A stretch of DNA of 64,000 bases from Myxococcus guangdongensis (lineage in GTDB: Bacteria > Myxococcota > Myxococcia > Myxococcales > Myxococcaceae). Positions 1 through 8,515 of the stretch are shown here, one piece after another (the first letter of the stretch is position 1; the number at the start of each line of letters is the position of its first letter). The notes under the pieces are model-generated. The model made no database searches and was not told where the DNA came from. It saw only the letters and a list, made by a program, of their open reading frames with translations. The position numbers and the translations under genes were made by a program. The DNA is taken from positions 682,001 to 746,000 of the forward strand of contig NZ_JAJVKW010000001.1 of the NCBI RefSeq assembly GCF_024198255.1, written 5' to 3'.

Positions 1-48
1 GGTATCAAGGTCCGAGAGCGCGCGCCGCGGATGCGGGCGCCCCCGGGG

Positions 49-945
49 TCAGCTCGCGCGCGCGTAGCGCCCCGGAGACTGGCCCACATGGCGGCTGAAG
101 GCCGTGGTGAAGGTGCTCGCCGAGCTGTAACCCACGCGCTCGGCCACCTCGTGGATGCTGAGCTCCCGGCCGCGCAGCAGCCCCCGCGCGACGGCCATCC
201 GCCAACCGAGCAGGTACTCCATGGGGGCCAGCCCCACGGTGTGTGAGAAGCGGTCGAAGAACGCCGAACGGGAGAGCGCCGCGCTCTTCGCCAGCTGCGC
301 CACCGTCCACGGGCGAGACAGGTGACGGTGCATCTGCCGGATCGCCGGCGCGAGCCGCGCATCCGCCAGCCCACGGAGCAGCCCCGGCGGCGCGTCGTCC
401 CCCGACGTCGAGCGCAGCGCCTCGATGAGCAACAGCTCCACCAGCCGCGTCAGCACCAGCTCCCGCCCCGAGCGCTGCTCGCCTGTCTCATCGCCGACGA
501 GCCGCACCAGCAGGGAGAGCCGCTCGACGCCGCGCACGTGCACCACGGCCGGGAGCAAGGACACCATCAGGGCCGCGTCCGGCGAATCGAAGACGAAGTA
601 ACCGCCGAGCAGACGCACCTCCGGGCGGCCTCCCCGTCTGCCGTGGCGAACCTCGCCTCGTGGAGACGCGGCGACCTTGGGGTCCACGCGCTCGGGCATC
701 ACCGGCTCGAACCCGGAGATGGTGAAGCCCGGCGTCGCCGGCAGCAGGACGAAGTCGCCCTCCTCGAGCGTGATGGGCACCTGCCCGTCCACCGCGAGCC
801 GACAGCGCCCCTCCAGCACGGCACAGAAGCTCGGCTGGCCGAAGTCCGAGTAGCGAACACCCCAGGCGCCAGCGCCGCTGATGCCTTTCGAGAAGACCGC
901 CCTGGGCTGGAGCAGCGCGATGACTTCCGACAGCGGGTCGCTCAT
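49..945 (-). CDS. AraC-family transcriptional regulator with cupin-type sensor domain
   Basis: 298 residues. The N-terminal half (about 1-190) looks like the cupin-type AraC_binding_2/Cupin_6 sensor (for example CRLAVDGQVPITLEEGDF). The last ~105 residues form the double helix-turn-helix of AraC/XylS activators, ending in the typical GYSSASTFTTAFSRHVGQSPG signature. It is transcribed divergently from the adjacent short-chain dehydrogenase at 1102, so regulation of that gene is the obvious inference; regulators of this subtype often control an adjacent oxidoreductase. No Shine-Dalgarno precedes the ATG. A TAGAGT hexamer lies 7 bases upstream, which suggests a leaderless transcript. The ligand cannot be predicted. 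Confidence 0.93.
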   Translation of the reverse strand: MSDPLSEVIALLQPRAVFSKGISGAGAWGVRYSDFGQPSFCAVLEGRCRLAVDGQVPITLEEGDFVLLPATPGFTISGFEPVMPERVDPKVAASPRGEVRHGRRGGRPEVRLLGGYFVFDSPDAALMVSLLPAVVHVRGVERLSLLVRLVGDETGEQRSGRELVLTRLVELLLIEALRSTSGDDAPPGLLRGLADARLAPAIRQMHRHLSRPWTVAQLAKSAALSRSAFFDRFSHTVGLAPMEYLLGWRMAVARGLLRGRELSIHEVAERVGYSSASTFTTAFSRHVGQSPGRYARAS

Positions 946-952
946 GCGCTGG

Positions 953-958
953 ACTCTA
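953..958 (-). promoter_or_regulatory. Putative -10 element of the AraC gene (leaderless start)
   Basis: TAGAGT read on the minus strand, ending 7 bases before the ATG at 945. No clear -35 is visible at the standard distance. With no ribosome binding site present, transcription would begin at or next to the A of the start codon. Confidence 0.35.
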
Positions 959-1051
959 GCAAAAGAAATCCGGACGTCCTGTGGTGGAGCGTCCAGATGG
1001 CTGCGCGTACCTTGGGTTCATCGACGCCGCGAACCGCGGCAGGGAGTCGAC

Positions 1052-1105
1052 ATGACCGCAACGTACGAAGTCACGGGTGGCTGGACGCTGGAGGCTCGCT
1101 CATGA
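1052..1105 (+). CDS. Possible 17-residue leader peptide coupled to the dehydrogenase
   Basis: A short frame, MTATYEVTGGWTLEARS, begins at an ATG 5-6 bases after an AGGGAG ribosome binding site. Its TGA stop overlaps the ATG of the short-chain dehydrogenase (ATGA). The dehydrogenase also has its own GGAGG site inside this frame. It could be a genuine coupled upstream ORF or a chance frame. No function is known, and no attenuator hairpin is visible between the two starts. Confidence 0.3.
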   Translation: MTATYEVTGGWTLEARS

Positions 1106-1851
1106 AGACGGTGCTCATCACGGGGTGCTCCTCCGGCTATGGACTCGAGACCGCGCGCCACTTCCACGCCCAGGGCTGGAACGTGGTCGCCACCATGCGG
1201 ACGCCCCGTGCGGACCTCCTCCCGTCCTCGGAGCGGCTGCGGGTGATATCGCTCGACGTGACGAAGCCCGCGAGCATCGCCGCCGCGCTGGAGGCGAGCG
1301 GGCCCATCGACGTGCTCGTCAACAACGCGGGCATCGGGCTCATGGGGGCCTTCGAGGCCACGCCGATGGCCACGGTGCGCGAGGTGTTCGAGACGAACGT
1401 CTTCGGGGTCATGGCGATGACGCAGGCGGTGCTGCCCCTGCTCCGCGCGCGCGGGTCGGGCGTCATCGTGAACGTGACGTCCAGCGCGACGCTGGCGCCG
1501 ATGCCGCTCGTGGCCGTCTACACCGCGAGCAAGGTCGCCATCGAGGGCTTCACGGAGTCGCTCCGGTTCGAGCTCGAGTCCTTCGGCCTGGAGGTGAAGC
1601 TCGTCGAGCCGGGGTACTGCCCGGGCACGCGCTTCACCCACAATGGAGGCCCCCGGATGGAAGGACTGTTCCCCCAGCCGTACGCGCCCTTCGCCCAGCA
1701 CATCTTCGCGTCGCTCGGACAACCGACCGCCGTGACGCGCGAGTCGGACGTGGCGCAGGCCGTCTGGCGGGCCGCGAACGACACCTCGGGAGCGCTCCGC
1801 TTCCCCGCAGGCCCTGACGCGGTCGCGTTGGCCCTGGCCCGCTCTGCGTAG
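1102..1851 (+). CDS. Short-chain dehydrogenase/reductase (classical SDR)
   Basis: 249 residues, the usual length for classical SDRs. The NAD(P)-binding motif TGCSSGYG (TGxxxGxG) is at residues 7-14, followed by the NNAG motif (VLVNNAGIG), a catalytic Ser in VNVTSSAT, and YTASK supplying Tyr and Lys. A basic-residue rule for NADP preference cannot be settled by eye. ATG 1102 was chosen because GGAGG sits 7 bases upstream and the TGxxxGxG motif begins at residue 7, as usual. It is divergent from the AraC regulator and overlaps a possible 17-residue leader peptide. Substrate is unknown; the sequence resembles the broad 'oxidoreductase, SDR family' that includes retinol/ketone reductase-like enzymes. 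Confidence 0.95.
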   Translation: MKTVLITGCSSGYGLETARHFHAQGWNVVATMRTPRADLLPSSERLRVISLDVTKPASIAAALEASGPIDVLVNNAGIGLMGAFEATPMATVREVFETNVFGVMAMTQAVLPLLRARGSGVIVNVTSSATLAPMPLVAVYTASKVAIEGFTESLRFELESFGLEVKLVEPGYCPGTRFTHNGGPRMEGLFPQPYAPFAQHIFASLGQPTAVTRESDVAQAVWRAANDTSGALRFPAGPDAVALALARSA

Positions 1852-2221
1852 CCGGCCCGCGGGCACGGCCCCGCCCTGTTTCCATGAAGACAAACACGCG
1901 TCTCATGAGACGCGTGGCCGCGCTGTCGAGCCAGTGGCAGCAGCGGCGCCGCGCGAGGCTCCCGCTCGGAGTCAGGAACATCCCGGCGGGCCACGGACTC
2001 CACTCCGACCACGGGGTGATGGAGGAGGGCGTGCGCGGCCAGCGACAGGGCAGGCCCGTCGGGCGAGCACACGGAAGCCTTACTCGCCTCTCGAAATGAC
2101 GGCTCCGCGGTGGCGTGATACCCTCCACCGCCGCGGCGCTGTCAGGTCGACCTGCTCCCCATCGCCAACCGTCACCGGGAGTCGGCCCGGTCCTGACGGG
2201 CTCCGCATGAGGGGGGACACA
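1852..2221. other. Intergenic region with a perfect palindrome; no gene supported
   Basis: 370 bases between the dehydrogenase and the metzincin lipoprotein. It holds a perfect 22-bp palindrome (listed separately) and the AGGGGGG ribosome binding site of the next gene at about 2210-2216. Short open frames on both strands have neither a ribosome binding site nor recognisable products. Confidence 0.6.
1895..1916. promoter_or_regulatory. Perfect 22-bp palindrome
   Basis: Both 11-base arms match exactly; the centre is TCTCATGAGA flanked by CACGCG and CGCGTG. It lies 44 bases downstream of the dehydrogenase stop and about 300 bases upstream of the next gene. It could be an operator for a dimeric regulator or the stem of a terminator. 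On the minus strand the right flank is T-rich (TTTGTCTT), but no minus-strand gene needs terminating here. Confidence 0.55.
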
Positions 2222-4096
2222 ATGAACACACGTCGTGTCGAGAGATTCGAGGCGCGTTGCGCCCTGGTGGCGCTCTGCCTCCTGGGGCTGTCCTGCGTGA
2301 AGCGCCCCGTGGACTACGCCCGCGAGCATGCGCAGACGCTCGCTCCGGCGAAGCTGGAGTCCACGTCGAAGGCGACGGTGGGGGCCGTCCAGAAGCTCCG
2401 GGTGCGCGTCTACGCGGATTCGGACTACCGGGAGCAGGTGGTGCGCTGGCGCAGCAGCATCGTGTCCCAGCTGCAGCGCGCGAGCGCGGTGGTGCGGGGC
2501 CCCCTGGGCGTCGAGTTCGAGCTCGAGTCGACGCGCGAGTGGGCGCATCGCGGCGTCGAGGGGGAGTTGGAGGGCTCGCTGAGCGCGTTGGAGCTGGCGG
2601 ACCCGGGCGAAGGCGTGGACCTGGTGGTGGGGCTCGTCTCCACGCTCAAGTTCTACACCGCCTCCCATCACGAGCTGGGCATGGCGCGGATGTTCGGACG
2701 CCACTTCGTGATTCGGGAGATGGGCAACCCCGATGAGGTCCGCGCCATCATGGAGGCGCTCGTGCACCTCCCCCAGGACGAGCAGCAGACGCTCTACCAG
2801 CAGCGCAAGCAGCACAAGGAGACGTCCGTCTTCCTCCACGAGTGGGCGCACACGCTGGGGGCGTTCCACGTGAACAACTCACACTGGATGATGTTCCCTC
2901 ACTACGGGTCGAACCAGGGGGCCTTCTCGCCGCAGACGCTGTCCCTGCTCGCCACCAGCCTGCGACACGCCTCGAAGGCCCGCCACGACGAGGCGGCCGC
3001 GCTCGCCTGGGCGAACGAGCTGTGGGCGCTCTTGACCTCGACCCCCTGGCCGGAATGGGAGGGCCCCCAGAAGGAGGCCATCGTCGACTGGCTCGCGAAG
3101 GTCCGCGAGGGCACCGCGCCACTCCTCCAACAGCCCCCCAAGGCGAGCGCCCTGAGCGCCGATGACCGACGCCGGCTCGACACCATCCTCGCCCTGGAAA
3201 GAGAGGGGCGCGTCGAGGTCGCGGCGCAGCAGATGGAGTCCCTGGCGCCCTTCCATCCGGAGCACGCCCACATCCAATCACTGGCCTGCTACCTGGGCAC
3301 CCGGGCCGCGCCCACGCTGCCCGCGACGCGGGCGCAGTGCACGGCCGCCGCGGAGAAGTTCTCCAAGGACCCCTCCGCCCTGCTCCAGCTCGCCGCCCTG
3401 GACGTCCAGCAAGGCCGGCACCTGGAGGCGCAGGGACACCTGGTGCGGGCTCGGCAGCGGATGGAGGCGGCCCCCGGGACATCATCGGAGGTCTGGGGAG
3501 ACCTGGCGGCGCTCTTCAAGCAGACCTCCTCGCTCACCTGGACCGAGCAGGCCCTCCAGAAGACGGGCGACGGACAACGAACCCGGGCCGTGCGGACCTG
3601 GACCGTGCAGACCCGGAGGTGGATGGCCCTGCCGGTGGAGCCCGCCGCGAGCGGCGTCGCGGTGGAGCGGGAGGGCGAGCTCATCCGCGCGGCGAAGGAC
3701 GTGGAGGCGGCCCTGGACAAGGGCCCCGCGGCGAAGGCGCAGACGCGACTGGCGTGGCTGAAGCGGGAGTTCCCACGCGCGGCCGTGCAGCACGTGCTCG
3801 ACTGCGAGCTCCACCTGCGCTCCGGCAGGCTGGGGCCCGCGAAGACGGCGTGTCGGAAGGCGGTGGCCGCGTCCGACGAGGCGGTGCAGGCGCACTTCAT
3901 CCTGGGCTGGATGGCCTCCACGTCCGGCACGCGCGCGGAGGCGCGAACCCACCTGGAGCGCGTGGTGACGCTGGAGCCCCTGCACACCGAGGCGTGGCGG
4001 CTGCTGGCGGAGCAGTACCGCGCCGCCGGCATGCAGGAGGAATTGAAGACGCTCCAGGGCCGCTATCGCGAGCAGTTCGCCCAGGAGCTGCGCTGA
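2222..4096 (+). CDS. Secreted metzincin-type metalloprotease lipoprotein with C-terminal TPR region
   Basis: 624 residues. A signal peptide with a lipobox-like LGLSC (Cys25) suggests lipidation, though the lipobox is not canonical. Residues 206-216 read HEWAHTLGAFH, an exact HExxHxxGxxH metzincin zinc motif (His206, Glu207, His210, His216), followed within seven residues by WMMFPHYG, which could supply the Met-turn. From about residue 300 onward the sequence is helical and TPR-like, with recognisable units such as AVQAHFILGWMASTSGTRAEA near the C terminus. ATG 2222 follows AGGGGGG at good spacing; an in-frame ATG at 2207 is less likely. Inferred role: surface or periplasmic endopeptidase whose TPR arm binds a partner or substrate. 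Substrate unknown. Confidence 0.85.
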   Translation: MNTRRVERFEARCALVALCLLGLSCVKRPVDYAREHAQTLAPAKLESTSKATVGAVQKLRVRVYADSDYREQVVRWRSSIVSQLQRASAVVRGPLGVEFELESTREWAHRGVEGELEGSLSALELADPGEGVDLVVGLVSTLKFYTASHHELGMARMFGRHFVIREMGNPDEVRAIMEALVHLPQDEQQTLYQQRKQHKETSVFLHEWAHTLGAFHVNNSHWMMFPHYGSNQGAFSPQTLSLLATSLRHASKARHDEAAALAWANELWALLTSTPWPEWEGPQKEAIVDWLAKVREGTAPLLQQPPKASALSADDRRRLDTILALEREGRVEVAAQQMESLAPFHPEHAHIQSLACYLGTRAAPTLPATRAQCTAAAEKFSKDPSALLQLAALDVQQGRHLEAQGHLVRARQRMEAAPGTSSEVWGDLAALFKQTSSLTWTEQALQKTGDGQRTRAVRTWTVQTRRWMALPVEPAASGVAVEREGELIRAAKDVEAALDKGPAAKAQTRLAWLKREFPRAAVQHVLDCELHLRSGRLGPAKTACRKAVAASDEAVQAHFILGWMASTSGTRAEARTHLERVVTLEPLHTEAWRLLAEQYRAAGMQEELKTLQGRYREQFAQELR

Positions 4097-4191
4097 GCGG
4101 CACGCCGTTCTGACAGACACGGGGTCCCCTCTTGCTCCCGAGCCCCCGACGGTGCTTCGGTTGAAGGGCCGCACCCAGAGGGGGAGCCCCC

Positions 4192-5046
4192 ATGAATCGA
4201 GTGTCACGACGTCTGACTGGCGCCGTCCGTGGATTGTCTCTGCTGTGTCTTTGCCTGACAGGACTGGGAGGCACGGCGCTGGCCGCACGGCCCCTCGCGA
4301 AGCAGGCGCGGCTGGCCGAGGGCGGCTCGCGTCAGGGCTGGGTCCTGGCCGGACGCAATCACAGCCTGGCCCTCCGGCCGGATGGCACGGTGTGGGCCTG
4401 GGGAGACAACACCCACGGCCAGCTGGGCCACGGCGCCCCTTGGGACAGCCCGCGTCCCGTCCGCGTGTGGAAGCTGTCGAGCATCGGCGCGCTGGGCGTG
4501 GGTGAGAACCACTCGCTGGCGCTGAAGGCGGACGGGACGGTGTGGACCTGGGGCCAGAACAACCAGGGACAGCTGGGGGACGGGAGCGTGACGACACGCC
4601 CGGTGCCTCTCGTGGTGCCGGAGCTGACGAACGTCGTGGCCATCGCGGCCGGCTTCTCCCACTCACTGGCGCTGAAGGCGGATGGGACGGTGTGGGCCTG
4701 GGGCCTCAACGCCGCGGGCCAGCTGGGTGATGGGACGAACACGCGACGGCTCGTCCCCGTCCAGGTCCAGGGCCTGTCGGGCGTGGTGGCCATCGCCGCG
4801 GGCAACGTGCACTCGCTGGCGCTCACGGCCGATGGCCGGCTGGGCAATGGCGCGGAGGCCATGAGCCTCGTGCCGGTGGCCTGGAGTGCTCCCACGGGAA
4901 GTCCCGTCGTCTCCATCTCCGCCGGCACGGACCACTCCGTCGCCACGCGCGCGGACGGCTCCGTGCTGAGCTGGGGCAGCTCCGCCCTGGGCCAGCTGTG
5001 TCAGGGCGGCTCGGCCCATCGGGCGCCACCGGCGCCCATCTGGTAG
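4192..5046 (+). CDS. Secreted RCC1-repeat protein with a damaged blade
   Basis: 284 residues with a Sec signal peptide ending near LAA. RCC1/BNR propeller repeats are clear (HSLALKADGTVWxWGxNxxGQLGDG, about four to five copies), and four have the full motif. In one repeat near residues 213-217 HSLALTADG runs straight into RLGNG, lacking about twelve residues (the TVWAWG...G segment), so the propeller is short: a typical one has seven blades. The strong AGAGGGGGAG ribosome binding site at 4178-4187 fixes the start. RCC1 domains mediate protein-protein contacts; no partner can be named. A full seven-blade RCC1 protein lies at 57049-59691. Confidence 0.85.
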   Translation: MNRVSRRLTGAVRGLSLLCLCLTGLGGTALAARPLAKQARLAEGGSRQGWVLAGRNHSLALRPDGTVWAWGDNTHGQLGHGAPWDSPRPVRVWKLSSIGALGVGENHSLALKADGTVWTWGQNNQGQLGDGSVTTRPVPLVVPELTNVVAIAAGFSHSLALKADGTVWAWGLNAAGQLGDGTNTRRLVPVQVQGLSGVVAIAAGNVHSLALTADGRLGNGAEAMSLVPVAWSAPTGSPVVSISAGTDHSVATRADGSVLSWGSSALGQLCQGGSAHRAPPAPIW

Positions 5047-5063
5047 GCGGCGCCTGTCACGCA

Positions 5064-5118
5064 GTGCCCTCGTGACGACACGGGAGAGCGCCTCCACCCG
5101 CCTCGTGCACGAGGGCAC
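5064..5118. terminator. Long-loop inverted repeat between convergent genes
   Basis: Arms 5064-5074 (GTGCCCTCGTG) and 5108-5118 are perfect complements, separated by a 33-base loop, between the convergent RCC1 and beta-helix genes. No U-tract is present. The placement favours a bidirectional terminator; the long loop lowers confidence. Confidence 0.45.
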
Positions 5119-5127
5119 GCGCCGACG

Positions 5128-6972
5128 TCAGCCGGGCCTCGGCGCGCTCCTGCGTCGAAGGCCCAGCCCCAACACCAGCAACATCAACAGCGCGCTCCCG
5201 GGACCACCGGACTGCCCGCAGCCGCAGCCCTCGCCGTCGTCCGAGCTGCCTGGGGACTTCGCCGGCAGCACCTCCAGCGTCACCGGCGCCGCGTCGACTC
5301 CGCCGAAGCGCGCGTCACCGCTGTAGGCCGCGCTCAGGGTGTACGTGCCCGGAGCGAGCTTCGACAGCGAGAGCGTCGCCTCGCGCGACTTCACCGTGAC
5401 GACCTCCAGCACCTGGGTGCCGCTGTAGAAGGTCACCGTCCCCGAGGGCTCGCCCTGCCCGCCCACCACGCGCGCGGTGAGTGACACCGCGTCCCCCGCA
5501 TGCATGGGGTTGGCCGAGGCCCCGAGCTGGAGCGAGGCCTGCTGGAAGTCGGCGGCGCGCGCGATGTCCAGGGTGTAGCTCCGGCTCGCCGAGCAGCGCC
5601 CTCCATCCGTCGCCGTCAGCGTGAAGGCGAAGGCACCGGGTTGGGTGGGCATGCCCACGAGGACGCCGTCACGAAGCTCGAGTCCGCGCGGCAGCTTTCC
5701 CGCGATGGCGAAGGTGGACACCCCCGTCCCGCCCTCGTGCACGAACGGCGTCTGGGAATAGGCCTGCCCCGTGGTGCCCGCCGCCAGGGTCGTGGGCCCC
5801 AACGACATCGCCGGACACGCCACGGACAGCGTGAGCTCGCGTGACGCCGTACAGCCATTGCCGTCCGTCGCCGTCACCGTGAACGAATACTCACCCCCCT
5901 CCTCGGGAGTGCCGGAGAGGACCCCGCCCTCCAGGCGGAAGCCTCGAGGCAGCGCGCTCGACACCGACGTCGTGACAGTGCCCAGGGCGCCCAGCACGGA
6001 GAGCTCCACCGGCGCGAAGAGCGCGCCTCGCGCCAGCCCCGGCAGCGCCACGTCCTCGAGCGACACGGCGCCCGCAGGACACGCCGACGAGGAGCCCCCC
6101 TCCATCCGGTTGTCGCCGAAGGACAGCACGGTGCCGGTGCCGACGAGCCGCGTGGTCGCGAGCCCATTCGCATCCACCGCCGTCTTCGACAGGCGCACCA
6201 GCGTCTGGCTCCCCGTCCCCACGGAGGCCGCGTGCAGCCCCACGCCATTGTGCGTGAGCCGGGCCCGCTCCACGTTGAGCCGCGCCGTCCCGCCCTGCTC
6301 CGTGCGCGCCCAGATGCCGGCCTCGGTATTGCCGGACGCCGTGAGCGCGTTCACCGTCGCCACCGCCCCCGCGCCGAGCCACAGCCCTCGTCGGTTGCCC
6401 GTCAGCGCGCTGTGCGAGACGAAGGCCGACGCGACGCCGGACGCCGAGCCCACCCGGACCCCGGCTTCACCGTTCCCCGTCACCACGACATCCTCCAGGA
6501 ACAGCTGTCCTCCCGCCGCGGGCGTGAAGCGCACGCCGTCCAGTTGGAAGCCCTGAATCTGGGTGTGCTCGACCTGCAGCGCCTTGCCGCTGGTGAACAC
6601 GATGCCCGTGGTCCCCGGCGTCGTCCCGCTGCCCGACAGGGAGAGGCGGCGCAGCACCACCACGTCCTGGGAGCCGGCGCTGACGTGGATGCCCGAGCCG
6701 CCCAGCGCGAGCACCTTGCCGCCCACGCCGCCGTCAATCGTGATGGACTTGGTGAGCGTCACCGGACCGAAGTTGCCAGGGTCCAGCACGTCGATGGCGC
6801 CGCCCGCGGCCGTCTTGCTGACCGCCCCCGCGAAGGTCTTGCACGGCGCGGTGCGGGAACAGGGGTTCGCGTCATCCCCCGTGCCGGACACCCAGGTGCG
6901 GGTCGCCTGGGCCAGCGCGGGGGAGGCGGCGCAGAGCGCGGCCAGGAGGAGGCAACGAAAGAAAGCCACCAT
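5128..6972 (-). CDS. Secreted right-handed beta-helix / Ig-like protein with MYXO-CTERM tail
   Basis: 614 residues. A signal peptide ends at ALA-Q. Residues ~20-300 look like a right-handed parallel beta-helix of the polymorphic outer-membrane/pectate-lyase type (opening TWVSGTGDDANPCSRT and KTFAGAV). Two 'putative Ig' (He_PIG) modules follow (LPRGFRLEGGVLSGTPEEGG and LPRGLELRDGVLVGMP), then a Big_3_5-like Ig repeat (GTVTFYSGT...YSGDARFGG). The C terminus from about 582 is GCGCGQ, then a hydrophobic helix, then LRRR, the MYXO-CTERM sorting pattern in which proteins are cleaved and lipidated or surface-anchored. It is the downstream partner of paralogue 6981-7910, 8 bases away. Probable adhesin or surface protein; no catalytic residues are recognised. 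Confidence 0.85.
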   Translation of the reverse strand: MVAFFRCLLLAALCAASPALAQATRTWVSGTGDDANPCSRTAPCKTFAGAVSKTAAGGAIDVLDPGNFGPVTLTKSITIDGGVGGKVLALGGSGIHVSAGSQDVVVLRRLSLSGSGTTPGTTGIVFTSGKALQVEHTQIQGFQLDGVRFTPAAGGQLFLEDVVVTGNGEAGVRVGSASGVASAFVSHSALTGNRRGLWLGAGAVATVNALTASGNTEAGIWARTEQGGTARLNVERARLTHNGVGLHAASVGTGSQTLVRLSKTAVDANGLATTRLVGTGTVLSFGDNRMEGGSSSACPAGAVSLEDVALPGLARGALFAPVELSVLGALGTVTTSVSSALPRGFRLEGGVLSGTPEEGGEYSFTVTATDGNGCTASRELTLSVACPAMSLGPTTLAAGTTGQAYSQTPFVHEGGTGVSTFAIAGKLPRGLELRDGVLVGMPTQPGAFAFTLTATDGGRCSASRSYTLDIARAADFQQASLQLGASANPMHAGDAVSLTARVVGGQGEPSGTVTFYSGTQVLEVVTVKSREATLSLSKLAPGTYTLSAAYSGDARFGGVDAAPVTLEVLPAKSPGSSDDGEGCGCGQSGGPGSALLMLLVLGLGLRRRSAPRPG

Positions 6973-6980
6973 CGCGCGGC

Positions 6981-7910
6981 TCAGTTCTGGGGGAGCGTGG
7001 AGGTGGGAGCGCCATCCGAGCCGTTGCCCGCGGCGACCCGGTTGTTGCCGAAGGAGACGACCGTCCCCTCCATCCCCAGGCCCGTGTTGTGGCCCACCAG
7101 CGAATCGGAGAGACGCACCAGGGCCGGGGCCTCCGCCTTGATGCCGGAGCCGTTCTGCGCCACCACGGACCGCTCCAGCACCACCTGCGCCCCACCCACC
7201 GCCAGGAGGCCCTGCGCCGAGTGGTGCACCAGCGTCGTGTCGCTCACCGTGACCTTCGCGTTGTTCAGCGCGTGCAGGCCGATGACACCGGAGGAGAGCT
7301 GGCTGTTCACGATGACCGCCGAGCCGCTCTCCAGCAGGATGCTGCCCGCCAGCTCCGCCGGGGTCGCGGGCGTCTTCGCCGACGCGCCCTGGACGGACAC
7401 GTCCCTCACCACGAGCTGCACGGCGCCCGCGCCCGGCAGGACGTGGATGCCCGAGCCGGTGAACCCCAGAATCGCGCCCCCCTCCACCTGCACCCTGGCC
7501 GCCGCCACGATGCGGATGCCATCCAGTCCCGTGCCGCCCCCATGGAGGGTGAGGTTGCGCAGCACGACGGTGGCGCCCGGCGCGTTCACCACGACGCCAT
7601 TCGTCGCCGAGAACAGGATGCCGCCCGCGTTGAGCCCGCCGTCAATCGTGATGGCCTTGCTGATGTTCACCGTGCCGAAGCCGCCCGGGTCCAGCACGTC
7701 GATGGCGCCCCCGGCGGCCGTCTTGGAGATGGCCCCCGCGAAGGTCTTGCACGCCGCGGTGCGCGAACAGGGATTCACGTCATCCCCCACGCCCGACACC
7801 CAGGTGCGCGTCGCCTGGGCCCAGGCGGAGGACCCCAGCAGCAGGCACACCAGCGCGGGGAGCGAGAACAGACCGGACACACGACGACGAACAGAGCCAG
7901 GACGGGACAT
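6981..7910 (-). CDS. Secreted beta-helix protein, paralogue of the downstream gene
   Basis: 309 residues with a signal peptide (cut near AWA-Q). The first ~60 mature residues are nearly the same as those of the 614-residue neighbour (TRTWVSGVGDDVNPCSRT, KTFAGAISKTAAGGAIDVLD), and the rest is a parallel beta-helix with repeated GxGxxxxVxxxA turns. It stops after the helix, so it lacks the Ig modules and MYXO-CTERM tail and is probably released or held by its partner. The genes are 8 bases apart, hence co-transcribed. Tandem duplication followed by loss or gain of the C-terminal modules is the simplest history. No enzymatic motif is visible. Confidence 0.85.
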   Translation of the reverse strand: MSRPGSVRRRVSGLFSLPALVCLLLGSSAWAQATRTWVSGVGDDVNPCSRTAACKTFAGAISKTAAGGAIDVLDPGGFGTVNISKAITIDGGLNAGGILFSATNGVVVNAPGATVVLRNLTLHGGGTGLDGIRIVAAARVQVEGGAILGFTGSGIHVLPGAGAVQLVVRDVSVQGASAKTPATPAELAGSILLESGSAVIVNSQLSSGVIGLHALNNAKVTVSDTTLVHHSAQGLLAVGGAQVVLERSVVAQNGSGIKAEAPALVRLSDSLVGHNTGLGMEGTVVSFGNNRVAAGNGSDGAPTSTLPQN

Positions 7911-7963
7911 GGTGACTGCCTGAACGCCCCCGCCGGATTTGCTTCGCCCGAAAGGCGTCCTCG

Positions 7964-8515
7964 CTACCTCGGCGCCTCGGTGGGTGACTCGCCGAAGGTC
8001 CGCCCCGTCTGGTCCCCCAACCAGAACCCGCGGTACTCGAGACCGAACTGGACGCCGCCCGAGTCGAGGAACACCGCGACCTTCCTGCCCTCGGTGTCAC
8101 GGGCCTCGAAGTCGGCGTAGTGGCTCTCGAGCCCCGCGCCCGCCTTCACCCGCTGCGACCTCGCGCCGCTGAGCGGCACCTCCAGCCTGCCGTCCACCTC
8201 GGTGACGACGGGCCCGTTCGCGTCGAAGAACACATACAGCGGACCGCTGAAGCCCTTGGGCACGATGAAGTGCACGGGCTTCGCGGTGCGCGCGGCCCAC
8301 CAGGAGGCGGTGAGGTCATCGAACACCACGGCGAACAGCCCCACTCCGCCCACCAGCACCAACACCAACCCCAGCCCGACCGACGCGGCCATCGACAGGT
8401 TGAAGAGCTTCTTGATGAGCAGGGCGGCGCCCATCCCGACAGCGCCCCCCACGACCACCAGGAACAACATGCCCAGCATCACGCCGAAGGCCATCCCACT
8501 GTCCGGACCGTTCAC
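7964..8515 (-). CDS. Small membrane protein of unknown function
   Basis: 183 residues from a GTG at 8515 that follows GAGGAG at 7 bases; an in-frame ATG at 8494 is the alternative. Two hydrophobic segments (FGVMLGMLFLVVVGGAVG and VGLGLVLVLVGGVGLFAVV) are followed by a ~110-residue soluble domain with beta character (HFIVPKGFSGPLYVFFD, FLDSGGVQFGLEYRGFW). I do not recognise the family. It lies upstream of the beta-helix pair on the same strand and diverges from the Cys-rich protein at 8656. The soluble domain's side of the membrane is not obvious. Confidence 0.75.
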   Translation of the reverse strand: MNGPDSGMAFGVMLGMLFLVVVGGAVGMGAALLIKKLFNLSMAASVGLGLVLVLVGGVGLFAVVFDDLTASWWAARTAKPVHFIVPKGFSGPLYVFFDANGPVVTEVDGRLEVPLSGARSQRVKAGAGLESHYADFEARDTEGRKVAVFLDSGGVQFGLEYRGFWLGDQTGRTFGESPTEAPR

